Of a DNA stretch of 64,000 nucleotides, positions 18,278 through 26,020 are shown piece after piece. The notes beneath the pieces are model-generated. The model did not search any database, was not told where the DNA came from, and saw only the letters and a list, made by a program, of their open reading frames with translations. Position 1 is the stretch's first letter. Every line of letters starts with the position of its first letter. The stretch covers positions 62,001-126,000 of the forward strand of contig CAXXIH010000004.1 of NCBI GenBank assembly GCA_963663365.2. The letters run 5' to 3'. Origin of the DNA: G963663365 sp963663365 (lineage in GTDB: Bacteria > Hinthialibacterota > Hinthialibacteria > Hinthialibacterales > G963663365). The position numbers and the translations under genes were made by a program.

Positions 18278-18435
18278 GGCTGTGTTTACGAATTCATTCC
18301 GCCTGCTATCGAGCCCTTTTGTTCCCTGGCGGTGTCGCTCCTCAATTACCGAATTAAGGCTATGCGCATTCGTCGCTCCTGGCCAGGAAACAAAATGACT
18401 TCGCTATCAAACGAAAGTAATTCGTAAACACCACC
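18278..18435. repeat. Family C repeat (158 bp) with TA target duplication
   Basis: The ends are GGCTGTGTTTACGAATT and the complement of GGTGGTGTTTACGAATT (15 of 17 match), flanked on both sides by TA. Removing the element and one TA restores the sequence ACCCTGATTGCTAGTTTATG, which agrees with the IS982-type end at 44402 (ACCCTGATTGCTAGTTTGAA). This shows a precise insertion into an older mobile element. The inner core is nearly the same as the core of family A. Confidence 0.85.
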
Positions 18436-18466
18436 TAGTTTATGAACTTTATCGAGATAATGTGCG

Positions 18467-18565
18467 TAGGAGCCGGCATAACTTACCCATTTGGTTTGCC
18501 TGGATCTTTGCCAGGAATCAAAATTGCTAAACCAACTGACCAAGTTATTTCTTGCCGGCTCCTTA
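18467..18565. repeat. Family A repeat, internally shortened
   Basis: It starts AGGAGCCGGCATAACTTACC and ends with the inverted CTTGCCGGCTCCT. About 60 bases of the core found in full copies are missing, leaving a 99-base hairpin-forming copy. Confidence 0.85.
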
Positions 18566-18617
18566 AGATAACATAGCGATAAGATATTGTCAAAAAAAAT
18601 TCTCCCGGCTTTTTCCT

Positions 18618-18645
18618 TTGAAACCGACACCTGCTTTGCTATAAT
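18618..18645 (+). promoter_or_regulatory. Sigma70-like promoter inside the non-autonomous element
   Basis: TTGAAA and TATAAT are separated by 16 bases, a near-consensus bacterial promoter. The predicted start of transcription is near 18652. No good open reading frame follows. The next recognisable feature downstream is the omegaRNA-like segment. Confidence 0.6.
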
Positions 18646-18651
18646 TATCCC

Positions 18652-18815
18652 AAATATGATTTGGAGGAAACTTTTAGCAGCACCAAGACGTCAGGACATG
18701 CCTTGCGATTTTCGCCGTTTTCGCGCCAAGACGAAGTTTAGATTATCGGCCCAATCCGGAAGGCAAGAATGTCGAGTTTGGGCATTCTCGTTTGCCAAGA
18801 TGCCCTCCCTTACTT
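18652..18815 (+). ncRNA. Possible stand-alone omegaRNA (trans-acting guide RNA) related to the IscB leader
   Basis: Bases 18752-18811 align with the 3' part of the IscB leader RNA (minus strand, 47300-47244). Both have CAATCC followed at equal distance (21 bases) by CGAGTTTGGGCAT(T/C)CTCGTTT, then a short variable loop, then GCCCTCCCTT. The small hairpin after CAATCC is kept in both but with different tetraloops (GGAA here, TTCG there). Here GGGCAT can pair fully with ATGCCC. The upstream half is not alignable. If it works like known omegaRNAs, its guide would be the first bases after the start near 18652. The 3' end runs into a family A repeat whose first bases GGGAG complete a hairpin with CTCCC. 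Confidence 0.5.
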
Positions 18816-18974
18816 TGGGAGCCGGCAAGAAATAACTTACTCATTTGGTTTGCCCTTTTGCTCCCTGGCTGCGTCGCTCCTCAATTACAGAACTAAGGCT
18901 ATGCGCATTCGTCGCTCCTTGCCAGGAAACAAAATTGCTAAACCAACTGACCAAGTTATTTCTTGCCGGCTCCT
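18815..18974. repeat. Family A repeat, full copy
   Basis: This is a 160-base copy running from GGGAGCCGGCAAGAAATAAC to the inverted TTCTTGCCGGCTCCTT. The core contains TTGCTCCCTGGCTGCGTCGC and its partial inverted partner. The copy at 43157-43314 is almost identical over its whole length. Confidence 0.9.
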
Positions 18975-18983
18975 TGGGGATTA

Positions 18984-19161
18984 GGGCGTGTTTGCAAATT
19001 TCTTTCTGCTACGAAGCCCGATGCATCTTTCCTGGCTGCGTCGCAGAATCCAAAATCGTCCTCAATTTAACTACTACCTAATCTCCGGCGATTTCGGAAC
19101 CTGCTCCTTGCAGGAAAGCGCCTCGGGCTTCCCGCGACGAAATTAATTTGCAAACACGCCC
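18984..19161. repeat. Family B repeat (178 bp) with perfect ends and TA duplication
   Basis: The two ends are perfect inverted copies of GGGCGTGTTTGCAAATT, and each is flanked by TA. TA duplication and such ends are typical of elements moved by IS630/mariner-type transposases; no such transposase is in the window. A left-half copy lies at 30289-30370 inside the end of a glycosyltransferase gene. Confidence 0.88.
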
Positions 19162-19211
19162 TACTTGAAAAATTTACTAACTAGCAATCAGGTTATAAAA
19201 TATAATCAACT

Positions 19212-21320
19212 ATGGACGCGTTAAATCATCTAAAAGAATTAACTGGAAGCGGAGAACTGGCGGTCATCATCGGGGCAAGCTTACAGCAAAAAAACCCATG
19301 GGCAGTACTGCTCGATTGCGCTCTCAACAGCATCGCCGCCAAAGAAAATGGAGTTCTAAAAGACTACGTCAACGAAATCAGAGAGCGCGATCTGCCGCCC
19401 GAGGTATTTTTTCGCATTCTTTATCAACAAATTGGTACAGATAGTCTAAATTTGTTTGCGGATTTCCAACGAGATGCTCCACATTCTTTACATCGGCAGC
19501 TAGCCTTGCTGTTGAAAAACAAGGCAATATCCTGGCTAGGAACTACGGCGATCGATAATGGGCTTGATCTGGCTTTCCAGGAATATTCTTGTGAAGAAAA
19601 TTCTGATTATGTTAATGCCCAAGCCGAAGAACAGGAGCTACCCATCGTCGCCTGGTTGAACGGACGGCACCATGAACAACGATCGCTTTTGCAAAACCTG
19701 GATCAGCAACGTAACCGCTACCTTGATTTCTGGAGCGAGCAAGAGCTATTTTTTCCCAAACTGGCAAAGGCCAGGGCGATTTTAGTGATCGCGGAAATGC
19801 CAGGAGAATTTTGCTGGCGTGCTCTCTGCGGTAAATTATTGTCTTGGGGGCGACGAGGTATTCCAATATATTGGGTTACCGACAAACCGAATATCGCTAT
19901 CCATCATATCTCATCGCTAAGCACCGGAACGATTCTAGAAATTTCGGCAAACACCCTCTTGAATAACTTCCTGGCCGAAGCAATACCAGCGGAGCCAGCC
20001 GAATCCACCTTTGCTTGCCCGCAGGCACAAGCCTGGCTCGAACAATATGAATCTCCCCGTTGTTGGAACGATATTACCGCATTGCTGTTGAATCATGTGA
20101 TGAGCAGAAATCGTGCCGGAAAACTATTCAGCCAGTCGCTCGAAGTTTATCAGCAGCAGAAGAAATATTTGCGGGTGGCTTTTTGTTATCGCCATTTAGG
20201 ACAAATTTTGCTCGAACAAGGCCATATGGAACGCGCTATTGAAAATCATTTATTGGCTATAGAGCACTGGTCCCTGGGAGGGGATGAAAAAAGCATGGCC
20301 TATGAATATATGCTTTGTGGCGATAATTATTGGAACGGCGGAGCTGCCGATAAAGCGTTGCAACATTATGGCGAGTCTTTATCCTATTATCGCCGAAATG
20401 GCGATAATTACGGCATTGCCGAGGTGAGCGCCAAATTGGCGTTGATTTGTGATGTCGATGAAGATTACCAACTGGCACTAAAATATTATCTTGACAGTTT
20501 GCTGGCACGAAAAGCTTCGAATGACGGCAGCGGCCTGATTCTGGCCTTGCTGAACTTGAGCAATTGTTTGATCAAGAACCAGGAATGGCAAAAAGCAGAA
20601 ACCTATCTTCAGGAAGCGATAGAATTAGCTGGCCAAAACCACGATGCGATTTCCCAGGCCGATGCCTATCAATTATTGGGTCTGATAAAAATGAATTATC
20701 AGGATTATAATCAAGCCAAGGAGTATTACGAAAAAGCTTACCAATGTTATCAGCAAGAGCACGATCTGTTGTCTTTGACCTTCATCTATTGCAACCTGGG
20801 GCATCTGTGTGCCCGGCTCGAAGACTATAGTCAGGCCATAAAACATTACGAAGACGCTGTAGAATGTTATGAAAAAATGGGGGATTGGCATCATTTGGCA
20901 GCGGTCTATACCAATTTGGGGTTTTTACACTCGACTCGCGGCGAATATCGATTGGCCGAAGATTATTTTGGTCAGGCCGAAGAGATATTCGCTGCGCTTA
21001 AAGATGTCTACAACCTGATCAAGACCCACAGCCATTTGGCTAAAGTTTATGCCATGCAAGGCGAAATCGACAACGCCGTAGAGTGCTACAATGCCAATAT
21101 AGAAATGTTGCTCCAATTGGGGGCCAAAGAAGAATTGGCCGGCACTCTAGTTGCTCTAGCTATGGTATACCTCCAAAATCAAGATTTTACCAAAGCAACC
21201 GAACAATTGCAAAAAGCCGTAGATCTTTATGAATCTTTAGGCTTACAACAGTCCAAGCAGGAAACTATGGAAATCTTGACAACTATTGGTACCAATGTCG
21301 CTACCAACCAGAGCCCTTGA
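19212..21320 (+). CDS. SIR2-like domain protein with C-terminal TPR array
   Basis: The N-terminal 270 residues follow the plan of SIR2-like NAD-binding domains: ELAVIIGASLQ at the position of the GAG(x)S motif, PHSLHRQLALLL, then LGTTAIDNGLDLAF where active members have TTNxD. The normal glycine and asparagine are replaced, so NAD hydrolysis is doubtful. Residues 310-690 are about nine tetratricopeptide repeats. SIR2-TPR architectures occur among antiviral and signalling proteins; this role is only a possibility here. The start codon lies 19 bases from the right end of the mobile element at 18265-19193, so transcription probably begins inside that element. Confidence 0.65.
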   Translation: MDALNHLKELTGSGELAVIIGASLQQKNPWAVLLDCALNSIAAKENGVLKDYVNEIRERDLPPEVFFRILYQQIGTDSLNLFADFQRDAPHSLHRQLALLLKNKAISWLGTTAIDNGLDLAFQEYSCEENSDYVNAQAEEQELPIVAWLNGRHHEQRSLLQNLDQQRNRYLDFWSEQELFFPKLAKARAILVIAEMPGEFCWRALCGKLLSWGRRGIPIYWVTDKPNIAIHHISSLSTGTILEISANTLLNNFLAEAIPAEPAESTFACPQAQAWLEQYESPRCWNDITALLLNHVMSRNRAGKLFSQSLEVYQQQKKYLRVAFCYRHLGQILLEQGHMERAIENHLLAIEHWSLGGDEKSMAYEYMLCGDNYWNGGAADKALQHYGESLSYYRRNGDNYGIAEVSAKLALICDVDEDYQLALKYYLDSLLARKASNDGSGLILALLNLSNCLIKNQEWQKAETYLQEAIELAGQNHDAISQADAYQLLGLIKMNYQDYNQAKEYYEKAYQCYQQEHDLLSLTFIYCNLGHLCARLEDYSQAIKHYEDAVECYEKMGDWHHLAAVYTNLGFLHSTRGEYRLAEDYFGQAEEIFAALKDVYNLIKTHSHLAKVYAMQGEIDNAVECYNANIEMLLQLGAKEELAGTLVALAMVYLQNQDFTKATEQLQKAVDLYESLGLQQSKQETMEILTTIGTNVATNQSP

Positions 21321-21409
21321 TTGCCAGTTCCACATCACCTGCCTCATCCTGGTAATTCAGGATAGCATTGTCTCTTTGCCAGAAATTACCGGACAGGATC
21401 AATTCGCTG

Positions 21410-22828
21410 ATGAATGCGAAGAATAATAGCTTATTGCAGCAAATACCTCAGGTAGATAGCCTGCTTAATCATTTTGTAGACACCACTCCATGGACCCGCT
21501 CGTTTTTGCGATATGAAATTCGCCTTTATCTCGAACAATTGCGCCAAAAGGTCATTGCCGGGCAGAACGTTCCGGAAATCCAGGGAGACAAGATTTGTCA
21601 GCAAAGCTTGCGACTACAGTTGGCGCAACATTTACAGCCCAAAATCCATCCTGAAATTTGTAGAACCATCAATGCTACTGGAATAATTTTACATACCGGG
21701 TTAGGCCGGGCAGTACTGCCGGCAGCGGCCATTGCTACGATTCAGCAAAATCTGCGAGGTTATAGCATAGTAGAAGTTGATCGCGATAGCGGCAAGCGGA
21801 CACGGCGCGACCAGATATTCATAGACCAGCTATGTTTTCTGACCGGGGCAGAAGACGCTACCGTGGTCAATAACAATGCCGGAGCTGTGTTATTGACGCT
21901 ATCGGCATTAGCCAAAGGAAAAGAAGTCATTGTCAGCCGCGGCCAACTGGTCGAAATCGGAGGATCTTTTCGGGTTCCGGAAATCATGGAACAAAGTGGG
22001 GCTAAACTTGTCGAGATTGGATGCACCAATAGGATTTATTTAGCTGACTATGAAAAGGCAATTACCTCAAATACGGCAGCAATTCTACATGTTCATCCGG
22101 CTAATTTCAAAATCAGTGGATTTACCAACTCGGTTTCCCTGGAACAACTGGCGAAGTTAGCGCTAGCTCGAGATGTCAAACTAATCGAAGATGCCGGTTC
22201 TGGAGCGGTGATTGATTTTAGCTCCTGGGGATTACAGGACGATCCAGTAATCTCTCAGAGCATCAATGCCGGAGCAGATGTGGTCACTTTTTCTGGAGAC
22301 AAAATGCTAGGCGCCTGCCAGGCCGGCATTATCGTCGGCAAACATCCGATAATCGAAAAAATAAGAAAGCATCCTCTAGCAAGAGCATTACGGGTTGACA
22401 AAATCACCTTGGCTATTTTAGAATCTACCCTGAAGTTATATCAGCAAAAAGATTTTTTGCAACAAATACCTGTCTTGGCCATGGTGACAGCAGCCCCCGA
22501 ACAAATCAAGCTGCGCGCCGAAAAACTTGCTGAAAATTTGCGTCAAACGTTGACGAATTGCCAGATCGCGGTTACTCCCTCTGTAGCTTTGGCTGGCAGT
22601 GGTTCTTTTCCCACGCAGGCTATTGCCAGTTATGCGGTTCTATTGAAACAAGCGAATGTTTCGGCTAGCCATCTGGCTAAATCCCTTCGGCAACATTGTC
22701 CGCCGGTTTTTGTCCGAATTCAGGACGAACACCTGGCAATTGACCTCAGGACTATATCTCGCGAAGAAGACGCTGAAATTGTTGAAATTGTCAAGAAGAT
22801 AATGACTGGCCACAACCACATCAACTAA
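21410..22828 (+). CDS. selA: L-seryl-tRNA(Sec) selenium transferase
   Basis: SelA is a PLP enzyme that converts seryl-tRNA(Sec) to selenocysteinyl-tRNA(Sec) using selenophosphate. The protein shows the family segments INATGIILHTGLGRA, NNNAGAVLLTLSALA, VSRGQLVEIGGSFRVPEIM and the PLP lysine context TFSGDKMLGACQAG. I took the ATG at 21410 (472 aa, normal for SelA); an upstream TTG at 21368 would add 14 residues. selB, selD and the tRNA(Sec) gene are not in the window. Its presence means the organism probably makes selenoproteins, so in-frame TGA codons in its genes need care. Confidence 0.95.
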   Translation: MNAKNNSLLQQIPQVDSLLNHFVDTTPWTRSFLRYEIRLYLEQLRQKVIAGQNVPEIQGDKICQQSLRLQLAQHLQPKIHPEICRTINATGIILHTGLGRAVLPAAAIATIQQNLRGYSIVEVDRDSGKRTRRDQIFIDQLCFLTGAEDATVVNNNAGAVLLTLSALAKGKEVIVSRGQLVEIGGSFRVPEIMEQSGAKLVEIGCTNRIYLADYEKAITSNTAAILHVHPANFKISGFTNSVSLEQLAKLALARDVKLIEDAGSGAVIDFSSWGLQDDPVISQSINAGADVVTFSGDKMLGACQAGIIVGKHPIIEKIRKHPLARALRVDKITLAILESTLKLYQQKDFLQQIPVLAMVTAAPEQIKLRAEKLAENLRQTLTNCQIAVTPSVALAGSGSFPTQAIASYAVLLKQANVSASHLAKSLRQHCPPVFVRIQDEHLAIDLRTISREEDAEIVEIVKKIMTGHNHIN

Positions 22829-22870
22829 TTTTTGCCACCAGATTGGCAATATTGGGAGGCAATTACCTTT

Positions 22871-24808
22871 ATGGAACTTACCATTCATTCGGAAACCCAT
22901 CATCGACCAGGAGTTGGAGACATAGTCGCGTTGAAGCCATGCGGCCCCATTGATCAGAAAAGTGTACAATCATTAGAAGCCACCGTACTTGATTTTTACC
23001 GGAAAGGTATTTGCCGGCTGATTCTTGATTTGTCGGAAACTAAATATCTGAATAGTACGGGGCTAGGATTATTGATAAATATTGCCCATCGTGTCAATGT
23101 GGTTGGGGGGGGGGTGCGCTTAATCAATGTGGCAGAAAAATTCAAGGTGCTGTTCGACATGCTCGGGCTGGAAAGCTGTCTGCCGATTATCGGCAACTAT
23201 GAAACGGCGTTGAATTCATTTGGTGAAGCGGGCGATACTAATGATGCTGATGTGGCCGAACCAGCTCCTCAAGAGCGGCAACCACCGTCTTCGCATATAG
23301 ATCAAACACCTTTTGCCGAGCAACAACGCCAGGACGTCGCCCCAGAAGCTGCCTCCGACGATCCAGCCGAAGAAGCTCAATACGCCCAGGAAGCTGCTTA
23401 TGACCATGGCGCAATTGAATCGCATAGCTATGCGTCCGAAGAAGCTCAATACGCTCAGGAAGCTGCTTATGACCATGGCACAATTGAATCGCATAGCTAT
23501 GCAGCCGAAGAAGCTCAAGACCCCCAGGAAGCTGCTTATGACCATGGCACAATTGAATCGCATAGCTATGCAGCCGAAGAAGCTCAAGACGCCCAGGAAG
23601 CTGCTTACGACCATGGCGCAATTGAATCGCATAGCTATGCAGCCGAAGAAGCTCAAGACCCCCAGGAAGCTGCATACCCTCAGGATAACCTCGATTTTCA
23701 AGAAGATGAAGCCATGGCAGAAGATCATCTCAATGGCGACAATCTGGAAGCAGGAGGCAGCTTAGAATATGCTCCATATATGCAACAACAGAATTTCGAA
23801 GATTCCGATTCAGCCGAGCAAGAAGAAAATCAAGAAGATGATGTTCACCAAGATTTTACTTTCGTTGACGGTTTTATGGTTGACGAATCGGTAATTCCCA
23901 AAGAACCAGAGGAAGAAGAACCAGAGGAAGAAGAACCAGAGGAAGAAGAACCCCCAAGGGAAAAAAACGCAGCCGAACCAACAGCGGCAGCAGCAATTGG
24001 CGCTAGTTCTTCAAGCGTTCCTGAAAATTTTGGCGGCTATGCCCCTCCCCTCGAAGAAAAACAACTCGAAGAAAAACTACCGGCAGTTGCCGCCCCGACC
24101 ATTTCCTCACCGGATAAAGCTGAGATATCCAATCAGCAACTGCCAGATAGCGATCAGCAAAAGTTTGCGGCCAAGGCCACAGAAAATTTGTCGTCCCGGG
24201 CCGCAGTCGCGGAGATACCTAAAACAGTCTATCAGATAGTCAATCGCAAAGTGACCATAAAATATTATAGCCAAATGCAGCCGTCGCGCACCTATCCGTT
24301 ATCTATTACTTTCTCTGGCAAGCCATTGATTTCGTCCGAGTTACATGAATCAGTAAAAAAACAGCCCCAAGATAGGGACAAGACCTTACAGAATCCATTT
24401 TTGATTGTGGTACCGCGATTTCCCGGATGTCAGATAGTGCCGGAAAAAATAGCGATCAATGTTTCTTATGCCGAAGCCAATGCAGAATTTTGGGTTACTT
24501 TGAATAGCAGCGGCGGCCCGCAAAAAAAGATACCGGGCTGGATGGATATATACTATCAAGGAAAGTCCAGCCTGAAGACCAAAACTCCGTTCAAGGTGGT
24601 TTCTTCTACCTGGACTTTTATAACGGCATTGTGTACTTTTTTGTCAGCAGCGTTGGGGTGGTGGTTACATCTGTCCCAACCTAATATTCAAGCAATAGTT
24701 CCGGCTTTTCATAATTTTTTTGGAGCAGATAGGCGGTTGGAAAACTTTTGGGGTAATCTGTGGTGCTTTATTTCTGACCATCACTATCGTCCGTTTTATA
24801 AAATTTAA
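22871..24808 (+). CDS. STAS-domain protein with acidic repeat region and C-terminal membrane anchor
   Basis: Residues 1-115 form a STAS domain like anti-sigma-factor antagonists, with the phosphorylatable serine in LNSTGLGLLI. A long acidic region follows, containing four and a half copies of a 23-residue repeat and a run of EPEEE units. Next comes a folded beta-rich region (about 455-580), then a membrane helix (FITALCTFLSAALGWWLHL). The last 28 residues in this frame look unnatural. After the T7 run at 24715-24721 the neighbouring frame encodes a second helix (VICGALFLTITIVRFIKF) and ends at 24860. A one-base slip there would restore a two-helix anchor. The ATG at 22871 follows GGGAGG. Confidence 0.75.
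   Translation: MELTIHSETHHRPGVGDIVALKPCGPIDQKSVQSLEATVLDFYRKGICRLILDLSETKYLNSTGLGLLINIAHRVNVVGGGVRLINVAEKFKVLFDMLGLESCLPIIGNYETALNSFGEAGDTNDADVAEPAPQERQPPSSHIDQTPFAEQQRQDVAPEAASDDPAEEAQYAQEAAYDHGAIESHSYASEEAQYAQEAAYDHGTIESHSYAAEEAQDPQEAAYDHGTIESHSYAAEEAQDAQEAAYDHGAIESHSYAAEEAQDPQEAAYPQDNLDFQEDEAMAEDHLNGDNLEAGGSLEYAPYMQQQNFEDSDSAEQEENQEDDVHQDFTFVDGFMVDESVIPKEPEEEEPEEEEPEEEEPPREKNAAEPTAAAAIGASSSSVPENFGGYAPPLEEKQLEEKLPAVAAPTISSPDKAEISNQQLPDSDQQKFAAKATENLSSRAAVAEIPKTVYQIVNRKVTIKYYSQMQPSRTYPLSITFSGKPLISSELHESVKKQPQDRDKTLQNPFLIVVPRFPGCQIVPEKIAINVSYAEANAEFWVTLNSSGGPQKKIPGWMDIYYQGKSSLKTKTPFKVVSSTWTFITALCTFLSAALGWWLHLSQPNIQAIVPAFHNFFGADRRLENFWGNLWCFISDHHYRPFYKI
23369..23644 (+). repeat. Four tandem 69-bp units inside the STAS protein gene
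   Basis: Each unit encodes EEAQ(Y/D)(A/P)QEAAY followed by DHG(A/T)IESHSYA(A/S). A partial fifth unit runs on to about 23677. The copies are nearly identical at DNA level, pointing to recent duplication or homogenisation. Open frames on both strands here are by-products of the repeat. Confidence 0.93.
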
Positions 24809-24931
24809 TGAAAGAGAAGCCAAGCCAGTCGATAAAAATTATGCCATCAATATGTATTGACCTTTTTTGGTTCCTTACAAATACGCCGATGCACAATTCG
24901 CGGCGTCGGCCTGGCACTTTGGAGATGTAGC

Positions 24932-25903
24932 GTGGTTTTCGGCAAAATAAAAAAAATATTGACAAATCCTGCATTGAAGGAACAGGAGTCTGACTCTCGA
25001 CAAGAGCATGCTGCGGAGGAGCTAAAGCAAGCCAATAGCGATGCAGAGGCAAAGCAACCGTCGCCTACGCTAACCGAGAACGAGACCATGCCAACCGAAC
25101 CGATAGATACCCAGGAACAAATAGCGGTTGGCGAAACGACCGTCCCATGTGAGAAATGCGAGGAATGCGAACAACAGCATGATCTGGCAAAAGAAGACAG
25201 CGAGCGGGTAGATACCATGCCAGTTTTCGATTTTGCCAAAGCCGATGATCCCTCGCCGAAAATTCAGAGTAAAACATCGCGCGCTGATATCCGGACGGCA
25301 ATGCAAGCAAACAACGATGGCATTCAGGCTAAAAACGATGCTAATTGGCAATTGGCCTTGAGCAAATATAATGAATCGCTGCAATTATATCCGGAATATG
25401 CTATCGCTTATTATAACCGGGGTATTTTGCATATGGAACAAAACGAGTTATCGAGTGCAATCGCTGACTATACCCGGGCGATAGAAATTAACCCCCGCGA
25501 TCCTGAATTTTACAATAATCTGGCCAATGTTTATGTCAAAAAGCAAGACTTTGCTACTGCCCTGGCAAATTATGATCGCGCCATTTCCCTTTTTCCGAAT
25601 TACTCGGAAGCTTATCACAATCGAGCACTGGCGCTGGTTCGCATGGAAAAACTGGCCGAAGCCGAGAACGATTTTCAACGCGCAATCGTACTCAATCCTG
25701 ATTTGCTTGCCGATCACTATAACCTGGCCTGTCTGTTTGCCAGAAAAGGGGAAATCGACAACGCGCTCAAAGCGTTGGAAAAAGCACTACGCAAAGGCTA
25801 TGCCAACTGGGAACATATCCATAATGATCCCGATTTGGAGGAAATAAGAAAACACCCTACTTTCGAAGACTTAATGGATGCCTGGCAAAAAACCGGGCAA
25901 TAA
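24932..25903 (+). CDS. TPR protein with acidic N-terminus
   Basis: The N-terminal 120 residues are acidic and low in complexity, with one CEKCEECEQQHD cysteine cluster. The remainder consists of about five tetratricopeptide repeats, for example AIAYYNRGILHMEQNELSSA and EFYNNLANVYVKKQDFATAL. It ends in a shorter helical segment seen in other TPR proteins (HNDPDLEEIRKHPTFEDLM). I chose the GTG at 24932, which follows GGAGAT at 7-8 bases; an upstream TTG would add unlikely residues. It probably acts as a protein-interaction scaffold. It follows the STAS protein gene closely and may be co-transcribed. Confidence 0.75.
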   Translation: MVFGKIKKILTNPALKEQESDSRQEHAAEELKQANSDAEAKQPSPTLTENETMPTEPIDTQEQIAVGETTVPCEKCEECEQQHDLAKEDSERVDTMPVFDFAKADDPSPKIQSKTSRADIRTAMQANNDGIQAKNDANWQLALSKYNESLQLYPEYAIAYYNRGILHMEQNELSSAIADYTRAIEINPRDPEFYNNLANVYVKKQDFATALANYDRAISLFPNYSEAYHNRALALVRMEKLAEAENDFQRAIVLNPDLLADHYNLACLFARKGEIDNALKALEKALRKGYANWEHIHNDPDLEEIRKHPTFEDLMDAWQKTGQ

Positions 25904-26020
25904 CGGCCAAACCTCGACCATCGCTTACGAATTACGAAAATCGTCCATCGATGTCGCTTCGCGACAAAGAGGTTTTTGGCGAAATTATGGGACTACGCCC
26001 ACATGAAAGGTGCTTAATTT

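Larger units (their letters stand above)
18265..19193. mobile_element. Non-autonomous IS982-type element without transposase gene
   Basis: The element is bounded by inverted repeats, ACCCTGATTGCTAG at the left and ACTAGCAATCAGGT at the right. These are the same ends that bound the IS982-family/IscB transposon at 44402-47411. The flanking octamers TATATAAT and TATAAAAT differ at one base and may be a target duplication. No protein gene is present in the 929 bases. Inside are a family C repeat inserted in the left end, two family A repeats, one family B repeat, and a promoter followed by a sequence like the 3' part of the IscB omegaRNA. The element fills nearly the whole space between two divergent genes. 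Confidence 0.75.

Noticed and set aside
18587..18835. Short open frame over the omegaRNA-like segment, ending LTLGAGKK
   Set aside because: It lacks a start signal, does not resemble a protein, and ends in a family A repeat. The hairpin pattern shared with the iscB leader is a better explanation.
23216..23728. Open frames on the minus strand and third plus frame over the STAS protein repeats
   Set aside because: They exist only because 69-base units repeat without stops; they have neither ribosome-binding sites nor sensible sequence.
25940..25980. Intrinsic terminator after the TPR gene (TGTCGC-TTC-GCGACA)
   Set aside because: The stem is only six pairs and the following T5 is too far away, so it is weak evidence.
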